In this document: piece after piece, positions 1-8,152 of the stretch
How the letters are laid out: every line of letters begins with the position of its first letter
Position numbering within the stretch: the first letter of the stretch is position 1
Assembly: GCA_964631255.1 (NCBI GenBank)
Contig: CAZVWS010000012.1
Location: 1-41,528 of the forward strand
Length of the DNA: 41,528 nucleotides
Source of the DNA: JBGZFC01 sp964631255
GTDB taxonomy: Bacteria; Bacteroidota; Bacteroidia; Bacteroidales; Dysgonomonadaceae
Direction of reading: 5' to 3'
The notes under the pieces: model-generated
The model's input: only the letters and a program-made list of their open reading frames with translations
The model's database searches: none
What the model was told of the DNA's origin: nothing
Position numbers and translations under genes: made by a program

Positions 1-273
1 AAAGTAGCATTAGACGATTTGGCAGAATCAAAAGGAATCGATTTCAACGAAATGTTATCGGAAGTAGAAGCCATCGTCTATTCGGGAACAAAAATAAACA
101 TCAACTACTTCCTCGAAGAGGTGATGGACAGAGATGTTTTGGACGACATTTACGAATATTTTAGAGAAACCGAAACCGATAATATAGAAAATGCCATAGA
201 AGAATTGCCCGAATATTCTGAAACCGAAATTCGATTAGTACGCATCAAATTCTTTTCTGATATGGCAAATTAA
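1..273 (+). CDS. recQ: ATP-dependent DNA helicase RecQ, C-terminal fragment
   Basis: This is the last 90 codons of a gene that starts left of the window; the reading frame is open from base 1, so the TTG at 19 is not taken as a start. The visible tail (LAESKGIDFNEMLSEVEAIV, then a Y-S-G-T-K-I-N-I-N-Y-F segment and the ending RIKFFSDMAN) matches what I recall of the C-terminal extension of RecQ helicases in Bacteroidales, downstream of the helicase and RQC domains. RecQ unwinds DNA 3' to 5' in recombinational repair. None of the helicase motifs lies in the window, so the call rests on the tail and on the recQ-dxs-trkA-trkH order, which is familiar from Bacteroides genomes. Confidence 0.8.
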   Translation, partial: KVALDDLAESKGIDFNEMLSEVEAIVYSGTKININYFLEEVMDRDVLDDIYEYFRETETDNIENAIEELPEYSETEIRLVRIKFFSDMAN

Positions 274-328
274 CAGTCTGTTATTAAACTAATCATGTAA
301 ATTTACCGTTATCATTAGGAAAGATAAC

Positions 329-340
329 ATGAAAAAATGA
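329..340 (+). other. three-codon mini-ORF overlapping the dxs start
   Basis: The sequence ATGAAAAAATGA gives Met-Lys-Lys-stop, and its stop overlaps the dxs start codon as ATGA. It could be translationally coupled to dxs or simply be chance in an A-rich leader. Confidence 0.25.
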
Positions 341-2232
341 AGTATTTACAAGATATAAATAATCCGCAAGATTTAAAAAAACTATCTGAAGAGCAACTCA
401 TCGATGTGTGTGCCGATTTGAGGGAATTTATCATAGAACAACTCTCGAGCAATCCCGGACACTTCGCATCGAGTCTCGGCACAGTTGAGCTAACCGTTGC
501 GTTGCACTACATCTACAATACTCCTTACGACCGTTTGGTGTGGGATGTGGGGCACCAAGCATACGGGCACAAAATACTTACCGGGCGACGCGACATATTT
601 CATACCAACCGAAAACTGGGTGGTCTCTCGCCATTTACCAATCCGGCAGAAAGCCAGTACGATTGCTTCATTTCCGGACACGCATCTACTTCCATATCAG
701 CTGCTTTGGGTATGGCTGTGGCTGCATCGCTGAACAACGAAGACCGCAACGTAGTTGCCATTATTGGCGATGGGTCTATGACCGGCGGATTGGCATACGA
801 AGGGCTTAACAACGCTTGCTCGCAACCCAACAACTTGCTTATCATACTGAACGACAACGATATGTCGATAGACCACAATGTGGGAGGATTGCAAGATTAC
901 TTGGTAAAAATGACTACCTCATCCAAATACAACAAGATGAGGTATGATATGTACCAGAAAGTAAAAAAATACAAACTTATAGGAGAGAGAGGCAAAAACA
1001 GCGTTCTCCGATTCAACAATAGCATCAAATCGCTCATATCACGACAACAAAACTTGTTCGAAGGATTCAATATCCGCTATTTTGGTCCGGTAAACGGACA
1101 TGATTTACCCGAATTGTTGCGCGTATTGCACAATATAAAAGACATGAAGGGACCCAAACTGCTGCATATAAAAACTGTGAAAGGCAAAGGCTTTAAACCG
1201 GCAGAAAAAGCTGCTACCGTGTGGCATGCACCCGGCATGTTCGACAAAACAACCGGCGAGCGAATCGTGAAAAACAAAAAAGACCAACCCCAACTGTACC
1301 AAGATGTTTTTGGACATACATTGGTAGAATTGGCTGGAAAAAACGAAAAAATTATCGGCATTACACCCGCCATGCCAACGGGTTGCTCCATGACTTACCT
1401 CATGAAAGAGTTTCCCGAAAGAGCATTTGACGTGGGTATAGCCGAAGCACATGCCGTTACCTTCTCTGCAGGATTGGCAAAAGAAGGATTCATCCCGTTT
1501 TGCAACATCTATTCCTCTTTCATGCAAAGAGCCTACGACCAAGTGATTCACGATGTGGCTTTGCAAAATCTGAAAGTAATTATGTGTTTAGACAGAGCCG
1601 GATTGGTTGGTGAGGATGGTCCCACACACCACGGAGCTTACGATTTGGCATACTTGCGCCCCATACCAAACCTGATTATTGCCGCGCCAAACAACGAACA
1701 CGACCTAAGAAACCTCATGTACACAGCGGTTTACGATAATAGCAACCCGTTTGTGATTCGATACCCACGAGGTCAAGGCGAAATGGTGGACTGGCAAAAC
1801 CAGATGCAGATAATTCCCATTGGGAAAGGCAAAAAGTTGAAAGGTGGAAAAGATATTGCATTGCTTTCCATAGGCACTATTGGCAATATTGCATCCAAAG
1901 CCATTGAAAGAGCCAAAGCCAATGGATTGGATATTGCCCACTACGATATGCTGTTTCTCAAACCAATTGATAAAGATTTGCTCCAAGAAGTATCTGACAA
2001 CTACAAGTATATCATCACTTTAGAAAACGGCACTGTAAACGGCGGAATGGGCAGCGCAGTACTGGAATATTTGGCAGACAATAAAAAAACAGACATACAG
2101 GTATTCAGAATGGGGATTGAGGATGAGTTCATTACGCATGGTTCAATCAACGAATTGCAAAAAATTGCAGGCATAGACGAAGAAAGTGTTTATCAGAAAA
2201 TAATGGAAGTGTCTCAAAACATAGAGAAGTAA
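337..2232 (+). CDS. dxs: 1-deoxy-D-xylulose-5-phosphate synthase (DXS)
   Basis: DXS joins pyruvate and glyceraldehyde 3-phosphate to make 1-deoxy-D-xylulose 5-phosphate with thiamine diphosphate, the entry step of the MEP isoprenoid pathway, which also feeds thiamine and pyridoxal synthesis. The 631-residue protein is full length. Visible features are the N-terminal S-N-P-G-H (His42), the diphosphate/Mg motif GDGS at 144-147 with Asn172 in LNDNDMSI, the transketolase-type catalytic Glu370 in VGIAEAHAV, and DRAGLVGEDGPTHHGAYD around 419-436. The C-terminal transketolase domain is intact. The ATG at 337 is chosen because the family N-terminus (LREFIIEQLSSNPGH) begins soon after it. It is cytoplasmic. 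trkA follows after 55 bases on the same strand. Confidence 0.97.
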   Translation: MKYLQDINNPQDLKKLSEEQLIDVCADLREFIIEQLSSNPGHFASSLGTVELTVALHYIYNTPYDRLVWDVGHQAYGHKILTGRRDIFHTNRKLGGLSPFTNPAESQYDCFISGHASTSISAALGMAVAASLNNEDRNVVAIIGDGSMTGGLAYEGLNNACSQPNNLLIILNDNDMSIDHNVGGLQDYLVKMTTSSKYNKMRYDMYQKVKKYKLIGERGKNSVLRFNNSIKSLISRQQNLFEGFNIRYFGPVNGHDLPELLRVLHNIKDMKGPKLLHIKTVKGKGFKPAEKAATVWHAPGMFDKTTGERIVKNKKDQPQLYQDVFGHTLVELAGKNEKIIGITPAMPTGCSMTYLMKEFPERAFDVGIAEAHAVTFSAGLAKEGFIPFCNIYSSFMQRAYDQVIHDVALQNLKVIMCLDRAGLVGEDGPTHHGAYDLAYLRPIPNLIIAAPNNEHDLRNLMYTAVYDNSNPFVIRYPRGQGEMVDWQNQMQIIPIGKGKKLKGGKDIALLSIGTIGNIASKAIERAKANGLDIAHYDMLFLKPIDKDLLQEVSDNYKYIITLENGTVNGGMGSAVLEYLADNKKTDIQVFRMGIEDEFITHGSINELQKIAGIDEESVYQKIMEVSQNIEK

Positions 2233-2287
2233 CTTCCATTCCAATAACAATAATTGATTTGACAGATTTTTTTGACAACAAGATAAG

Positions 2288-3625
2288 ATGAAAATATTAA
2301 TAGCCGGAGCAGGCGAAGTTGGCACCCATCTCGCCAAATTGCTTGGGCAAGAAAATCATGATATTACGCTGATGGACGACGACAAAGAGCGTCTGTTTTC
2401 CATGCGCGACAGCACCGAATTGCTCACTTTCAACGGCAATTGCACCTCACTCAAAGACCTTGCTGCAGCAAATGTAGATGATACCGATTTATTTATCGGG
2501 GTAACTCCCGAAGAGTCAAAAAACATGACTGCATGCATGCTCGCATCTAATTTGGGTGCAAAAAAAACCCTCGCACGTATCGATAATTATGAGTATTTGC
2601 AGCCAAAAAATCAAGAGTTTTTTGACAAATTGGGTATTAACTCGATGATTTATCCCGAATTGATGGCTGCCAAAGAAATTGCAATGGCCCTGAAAACACC
2701 TTGGACAAGAGTGTGGTGGGAACTTTCAGATGGAGCAGTCATTCTATCGGGGGCAAAAATTAGAGAAAATGCACCCATCGCCAACAAATATCTGTACGAA
2801 ATGTCGAAATTTGACAAGAAATTTCACGTAGTAGCCATCAAAAGAAATGCACAAACCATTATACCTAAAGGCGACGATATTTTATTGCCAAACGATATTC
2901 TGTATTTCACAACACTCCGAAAATATGTGGACGAATTGCCCATACTTTTGGGCAAGAACTCGTTTGAAACAAAAAACATCATGTTCATGGGTGGAAGCCG
3001 CATTACCATGCGAACCGCGTTGCATTTGCCATCCAATATCAACATAAAAATTATTGAACAGAACAAAGAAAAAGCGGAAAAACTGGTAGAGATGATGCCA
3101 TCTAACGTAACCGTTTTTTTGGGCGATGCACGCGACGGAGAACTTCTGGTAAACGAAGGTATTTCGGATATGGACGCATTTATCGCGCTAACGGCAAACT
3201 CCGAAGCCAATATTTTGAGTTGCATGATGGCAAAACAATACGGTGTAAAAAAGACAATTGCAGAGGTAGAAAATATCGACTATATATCTATGGCAGAACG
3301 ATTTGATATTGGTAGCGTAATCAATAAAAAACTCATATCGGCAAGCAAAATTTACGAATTGTTGCTCAAAGCAGATGCATCCAATATAAAATCGCTCACC
3401 CTATCCAATGCCAACGTGGGCGAAGTGATAGCCAAACCCAACTCGAAAGTTACAAAAAAACTCATCCGAAATCTCAATTTGCCGTCCGGCATTACGCTTG
3501 GCGCGCTTATCAGAAACGGCGAACCAATGCTTATAGACGGAGATACACTCATTGAGCCATACGACCACATTGTGGTATTTTTCCTGAACAAATCGCTAAA
3601 AACGATAGAATCGCTTTTCAACTGA
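2288..3625 (+). CDS. trkA: Trk system potassium uptake protein TrkA (NAD-binding)
   Basis: TrkA is the cytoplasmic regulatory ring subunit of the Trk potassium channel/transporter and gates TrkH in response to nucleotides. The 445-residue protein has the duplicated RCK layout. The first Rossmann domain starts MKILIAGAGEVGTHLAKLLG with GxGxxG at residues 7-12, followed by a TrkA-C domain (about 140-220). The second Rossmann domain starts near residue 233 (NIMFMGGSRITMRTALHLP) and has a degenerate glycine motif. A second TrkA-C domain ends the protein (GEVIAKPNSKVTKKLIRNLN to the C-terminus). It lies 52 bases upstream of trkH, so the pair is very probably one operon, possibly together with dxs. 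Confidence 0.96.
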   Translation: MKILIAGAGEVGTHLAKLLGQENHDITLMDDDKERLFSMRDSTELLTFNGNCTSLKDLAAANVDDTDLFIGVTPEESKNMTACMLASNLGAKKTLARIDNYEYLQPKNQEFFDKLGINSMIYPELMAAKEIAMALKTPWTRVWWELSDGAVILSGAKIRENAPIANKYLYEMSKFDKKFHVVAIKRNAQTIIPKGDDILLPNDILYFTTLRKYVDELPILLGKNSFETKNIMFMGGSRITMRTALHLPSNINIKIIEQNKEKAEKLVEMMPSNVTVFLGDARDGELLVNEGISDMDAFIALTANSEANILSCMMAKQYGVKKTIAEVENIDYISMAERFDIGSVINKKLISASKIYELLLKADASNIKSLTLSNANVGEVIAKPNSKVTKKLIRNLNLPSGITLGALIRNGEPMLIDGDTLIEPYDHIVVFFLNKSLKTIESLFN

Positions 3626-3677
3626 TACAAACTGATTTTTTTAGCCGACTTTTAAAAAATTTTATTTCGCGGGAAAA

Positions 3678-5144
3678 ATGATGCAGAAACTCAATTATCA
3701 TTACGTATTAAGCAGCATTGGACTTGTCTTAATGATTGAGTCCGTGTTCATGATTTTATCTGCATTGGTAGCAGAATATTACCATGAATCTACCGCGTAT
3801 AGCTTGTACTTGTCGGCGGGTACAACTTTTGTAGTCGGTTTTTTATTGAATTTGGCACGACGAAAAAAAAACACCAGAAGAATCACCAAACGAGAAGTTT
3901 ATCTCACCGTTACGCTCACGTGGGTAGCAATGGCACTTTTTGGGACGTTGCCTTTTTTGTTTGGTGGAGCCATTTCCAATTTTACCGATGCCTTTTTCGA
4001 AAGTATGTGCGGTTTCACCACTACCGGCAGCTCTACCCTACTCAATATTGAAGTTTTTCCGAAATCGCTCCACTTTTGGCGCAGTTTCATGCAGTGGATT
4101 GGCGGTATCGGGATTCTGATTTTCGTGATGTCATTTATCCCGTTTTTTGGCAGCAGCAGTTCTTTCCTCTACAAAGCCGAAGCAACGGGTATTTCCGAAG
4201 AGCAGTTTAAAATACGAACCAGCGATATTGTTCGCAAAATGGCAATAACCTACATTGGTGTTACTTTGGTGGGCTTTCTGCTGCTTTGGGCAGGACCAAT
4301 GAATATTTTTGATGCTGCATGCCACGCGTTGTCTTCGGTTTCCACGGGTGGAATTTCCACCAAACAGGCAAGTATTTCGCACTACAATTCGGCTTATACC
4401 GAGTATGTTATCATCTTTTTGATGTTTGTGGGTGGAGCCAATTTTATGCTGACATACACCTTGTTTGCCAATTTATCTTTCAAAATTTTTAAAGATGAAG
4501 AGTTTCGTTGGTATTTGGGTATGATTGTACTTTTTGTGGCAATTATTTTCATCACGATGCTATTCAACCAAATCCGTATTGGCAACATAGAATATACCCT
4601 CCGAACTATCCTGTTTCAGGTAGTTTCGGCAATCACATCCACCGGATTTGTTACAACGGATTACTTGGACTGGGGACAACCGTTTTGGTTTTTGTTTTTG
4701 GGATTGGTACTTTTTTGTGGAAGCGAAGGCTCTACATCGGGCGGAATGAAAATATCCCGACTCATTGTTTTGGCAAAAAACACACGCGTTGTTTTCAAAC
4801 GCCAAGTGCATCCACAAGCACTTTATATGGTAAAAATAAACGGAAGCATTATTTCAAACACCATTGTTGAAAAAGTGATTGCTTTCGTGTTTCTTTATAT
4901 CACTATTTTGGCGTTTAGTTTCGTGGTTTTGAGCTACTCGGGTATGACTTTTGACGAGTCCATTGGTGCAGCGGTATCGGCTATCAGTAATTATGGTGTT
5001 GGATTAGGCAGCCACGGACCGTCGGGAAATTTTACCACTACCACCGATTTTGCCAAATACTATCTCTGTTTCCTGATGCTGGTTGGTCGTTTGGAAGTAT
5101 TCACCGTTCTTTCGCTATTTATGCCCGGTTTTTGGAAAAGATAA
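3678..5144 (+). CDS. trkH: Trk-type potassium uptake membrane protein TrkH
   Basis: This is the ion-conducting subunit of the Trk system in the inner membrane. The 488 residues are mostly hydrophobic and show the four-fold M1-P-M2 repeat. The selectivity-filter loops are recognisable as GFTTTGSSTL, SSVSTGGIST, SAITSTGFVTTDY and SAISNYGVGLG. Its partner TrkA is encoded immediately upstream. The gene starts with ATG-ATG (Met-Met-Gln); either could be used. It ends 118 bases before the convergent nrdJ gene, and a terminator hairpin lies between them. The family also includes KtrB, but the TrkA partner with two RCK domains favours Trk. Confidence 0.95.
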   Translation: MMQKLNYHYVLSSIGLVLMIESVFMILSALVAEYYHESTAYSLYLSAGTTFVVGFLLNLARRKKNTRRITKREVYLTVTLTWVAMALFGTLPFLFGGAISNFTDAFFESMCGFTTTGSSTLLNIEVFPKSLHFWRSFMQWIGGIGILIFVMSFIPFFGSSSSFLYKAEATGISEEQFKIRTSDIVRKMAITYIGVTLVGFLLLWAGPMNIFDAACHALSSVSTGGISTKQASISHYNSAYTEYVIIFLMFVGGANFMLTYTLFANLSFKIFKDEEFRWYLGMIVLFVAIIFITMLFNQIRIGNIEYTLRTILFQVVSAITSTGFVTTDYLDWGQPFWFLFLGLVLFCGSEGSTSGGMKISRLIVLAKNTRVVFKRQVHPQALYMVKINGSIISNTIVEKVIAFVFLYITILAFSFVVLSYSGMTFDESIGAAVSAISNYGVGLGSHGPSGNFTTTTDFAKYYLCFLMLVGRLEVFTVLSLFMPGFWKR

Positions 5145-5199
5145 CCAGACTGATTTTCAAAAAAAGGAAATTTTAGGAAAGAAAGTTTACCCACGAAAA

Positions 5200-5240
5200 A
5201 AAAGAGTAGTTTTGTTTTATTACAACAACCCTACTCTTTT
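5200..5240. terminator. bidirectional terminator between trkH and nrdJ
   Basis: A 10-bp perfect stem (aaaagagtag at 5200-5209, ctactctttt at 5231-5240) encloses about 21 bases. On the minus strand the stem runs into a T-rich tail (complement of the A-run at 5196-5203), so it should mainly end nrdJ transcription. It may also stop the trk operon on the plus strand. Confidence 0.75.
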
Positions 5241-5261
5241 ACGCACCTTAATTTTTATATC

Positions 5262-7802
5262 TTATCCGCATTTGGATGCGCCACAGTTTCGGCATTTCAA
5301 GCAACCTTCTTGATAAACCAATGTTTCCTGTGCACAAACGGGACATTTTTGTCCTTTTGCTTCGGCATCGTGTGGCAAATATTTTTTGAGAGCACGCTCC
5401 ACACCGTTTTTCCAAGTGTTGATGGTTTCGCTATCCAACTCGAGACCCGACACCAATTTGATAACCTGATCAATCGGCATTCCGTAACGCAAAACTCCGG
5501 AAATCAATTTGGCATAATTCCAAAATTCGGGATTAAATTTGCCATCCAAACCTTCGATGGTAACTTTGTAACCGCGTCGGTTTTGAAACTGAAAATCATA
5601 ATGTTTGCGTCCATCGTTGTCATAAGCTTTGATGATGCGCCCCGAATTTACATTTTTAGGCAGCATGATGCCATCGTCTTCGTCGTTTATCCCCGTGAAA
5701 ATCTCATAAGGTCGACCGTCTAACAAACCGATAAAAGCAATCCATTTCTCTTTGTTGTTCTGGAACTTGATAACATCGGCTTCCAGCTCTGTTGGTCGCG
5801 ATGTCAATATTTGTGGCAACTCGTAGCAATCTTCGGCTTTTTTGTTTTTGTTGTCATCATTCGAAACAAGAACACCTGCTCTGGAGCCATCGCGATAAAC
5901 AGTACATCCTTTGCAACCGCTTTTCCATGCTTCCATATACAACTGACCAACAAGTTCTTCGGTTACATCCGATGGCAAATTGATGGTTACGCTGATGGAG
6001 TGATCTACCCATTTCTGCACACGTCCTTGCATTTTTACTTTTTGCAACCAATCTACATCGTTAGATGTTGCTTTGAAATAGGGCGATTGAGCCACCAATT
6101 CGTCAATCTCTTCATTGGAGTATTTTTTGGTGGTAGAATGTCCTTTTGCTTCCATCCAGGTAACAAATTTGTGGTGGAAAACCACGTATTCTTCCCATGA
6201 ATCGCCATTTTCATCCACAAAATCGATATGCGAATCCTTGTCGTTGGGATTCACTTTACGACGACGTTTATATACCGGCATAAATACCGGCTCTATTCCC
6301 GAAGTGGTTTGAGACATCAAGCTCGTGGTACCTGTTGGTGCAATGGTAAGGCAGGCTATATTGCGTCTGCCATATTTCACCATATCGTTATATAGCTCAT
6401 TGTCTGCTTCTTTCAATCTGTTGATGAATGGATTGTTTACCTCACGATTGGCATCGTACACTTCAAAAGCGCCACGTTCTTTCGCCATTTCTACCGACGA
6501 TGAATAAGCATTTATGGCAATTTCTCTGTGTACTTTTTCAGAAAAATCGTTACCTTCTTCGCTGCCGTATCTAATTCCCAATGCCGCCAACATATCGCCT
6601 TCGGCGGTGATACCAACGCCTGTGCGACGACCTTGCAGGGTTTTGTCTTTTATTTTGTTCCAAAGATTTCGTTCTGCCAATTTCACCTCTTCGGTTTCGG
6701 GGTCAGTTTCTATTTTTTCAAGGATTTTCTCAATTTTTTCCGATTCCAAATCGATAATATCATCCATGATGCGTTGTGCCAAACGGACGTGTTTCCCAAA
6801 TAGTTTGAAATCGAAATAAGCATCTTCTTTGAACGGATTTACCACGTACGAATACAAATTTATTGCCAACAAACGACAGCTATCGTACGGACAAAGTGGA
6901 ATTTCGCCACAAGGATTGGTCGAAACCGTTTGAAATCCTAAATCGGCATAACAATCGGGTACCGACTCCCGAATAATGGTATCCCAAAACAGCACGCCGG
7001 GTTCTGCCGAACGCCACGCGTTGTGTACAATTTTTTCCCACAGTTCTTTGGCATTGATGGTTTTTTTGTATCGAGGCTTGGTCGATTTAATGGGGTATTG
7101 CTGTATATAAGGTTTGTCTTCTGAAGCGGCTCTCATGAAATCGTCGTCAATTTTTACCGAAATATTGGCACCCGTAACTTTACCTTGTTCCAACTTTGCA
7201 TCGATAAAATCTTCGGCATCCGGATGTTTAATGGAAACGCTCAGCATAAGTGCTCCGCGACGTCCATCTTGTGCCACTTCGCGTGTAGAATTGGAGTATC
7301 GCTCCATGAAAGGAACCAATCCGGTAGATGTTAGTGCCGAGTTTTTCACGGGCGAGCCTTTGGGTCTGATGTGCGACAAATCGTGCCCCACGCCACCGCG
7401 GCGTTTCATGAGTTGCACTTGCTCTTCGTCTATGCGTATGATTGCGCCGTATGAGTCTGCGCTGCCATCCATCCCGATAACGAAACAATTGGATAGCGAT
7501 GCAACCTGAAAATCGTTGCCAATACCTGTCATGGGGCTTCCTTGCGGAATGATATAGCGAAATTGGTCGAACAAATCAAACAATTGTTGCTCGCTCATGG
7601 GGTTGGCATATTTTTGTTCGATACGGGCTACTTCTTTAGCCAATCGCCAGTGCATATCTTCGGGCGATTTTTCATAAATGTCTCCATGGCTGTCTTTCAA
7701 AGCATATTTGCTAACCCAAACTTTCGCGGCAAGTTCGTCCCCCTGAAAATACGCCAACGATGCCTGATATGCTTCGTCAAACGTATAAGTTTTCTTTTTC
7801 AT
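5262..7802 (-). CDS. nrdJ: adenosylcobalamin-dependent (class II) ribonucleoside-diphosphate reductase
   Basis: The enzyme reduces ribonucleotides to deoxyribonucleotides with adenosylcobalamin as radical generator, without oxygen and without a separate radical subunit. The 846-residue protein carries the class II hallmarks: QLMKRRGGVGHDLSHIRPKG, a N-P-C-G-E-I active-site motif (radical cysteine with its conserved Asn and Glu), and CLTIAPTGTTSLMSQTTSGI. At the C-terminus is a cysteine-rich tail with C-P-V-C and C-R-N-C pairs ending SKCG, as in NrdJ enzymes that re-reduce the active site. There is no ATP-cone at the N-terminus. Its cofactor is the product of the gene cluster that starts 4 kb away. 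I find no cobalamin riboswitch in front of it. Confidence 0.95.
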   Translation of the reverse strand: MKKKTYTFDEAYQASLAYFQGDELAAKVWVSKYALKDSHGDIYEKSPEDMHWRLAKEVARIEQKYANPMSEQQLFDLFDQFRYIIPQGSPMTGIGNDFQVASLSNCFVIGMDGSADSYGAIIRIDEEQVQLMKRRGGVGHDLSHIRPKGSPVKNSALTSTGLVPFMERYSNSTREVAQDGRRGALMLSVSIKHPDAEDFIDAKLEQGKVTGANISVKIDDDFMRAASEDKPYIQQYPIKSTKPRYKKTINAKELWEKIVHNAWRSAEPGVLFWDTIIRESVPDCYADLGFQTVSTNPCGEIPLCPYDSCRLLAINLYSYVVNPFKEDAYFDFKLFGKHVRLAQRIMDDIIDLESEKIEKILEKIETDPETEEVKLAERNLWNKIKDKTLQGRRTGVGITAEGDMLAALGIRYGSEEGNDFSEKVHREIAINAYSSSVEMAKERGAFEVYDANREVNNPFINRLKEADNELYNDMVKYGRRNIACLTIAPTGTTSLMSQTTSGIEPVFMPVYKRRRKVNPNDKDSHIDFVDENGDSWEEYVVFHHKFVTWMEAKGHSTTKKYSNEEIDELVAQSPYFKATSNDVDWLQKVKMQGRVQKWVDHSISVTINLPSDVTEELVGQLYMEAWKSGCKGCTVYRDGSRAGVLVSNDDNKNKKAEDCYELPQILTSRPTELEADVIKFQNNKEKWIAFIGLLDGRPYEIFTGINDEDDGIMLPKNVNSGRIIKAYDNDGRKHYDFQFQNRRGYKVTIEGLDGKFNPEFWNYAKLISGVLRYGMPIDQVIKLVSGLELDSETINTWKNGVERALKKYLPHDAEAKGQKCPVCAQETLVYQEGCLKCRNCGASKCG

Positions 7803-8083
7803 TGTTTTGCGTGTTTATTTTTATAGATACTGTTTTGGAAAATATTTCTTGTAAATTCTGACTTTCCGATTTGAGATTGCAAGTTTATGAAACATTTTAA
7901 TACCTGCAAAATAATTTCACATATAGTTATCAACATTACAGCAAAGTTTTCCAAAATATTTTTTATTACTCTGATTATAAACACTATAAAATTTCACAAA
8001 TAACAAATAGTTTTCCAAATGGTAAAACCGAACTGAAATACAAAACAATAAATATTCTATATATTACAAACTACGATAAAAAA
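7803..8083. other. AT-rich regulatory region upstream of nrdJ with repeated TTTTCCAAA
   Basis: No gene is visible on either strand. The stretch is very AT-rich and holds three copies of one 9-10 base motif: TTTTGGAAAA at 7833-7842 (reverse complement orientation), TTTTCCAAAA at 7947-7956 and TTTTCCAAA at 8011-8019. They could be regulator sites for nrdJ, which starts at 7802 on the minus strand. A weak -7-like match (TAAACTTG on the minus strand near 7880) is the best promoter candidate. No B12 box is present. Confidence 0.35.
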
Positions 8084-8112
8084 ATTGCCCGACAGTAATA
8101 TTGTCGGGCAAT
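8084..8112. terminator. bidirectional terminator downstream of the serpin gene
   Basis: A 10-bp GC-containing perfect stem (attgcccgac at 8084-8093, gtcgggcaat at 8103-8112) has a 9-base loop. Runs of A on the left and T on the right make it T-tailed on both strands. It lies 40 bases beyond the serpin stop codon. Confidence 0.85.
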
Positions 8113-8152
8113 AATTATTTTTTAATTCTATTGTAAAGTATGCCGTAAAAAT

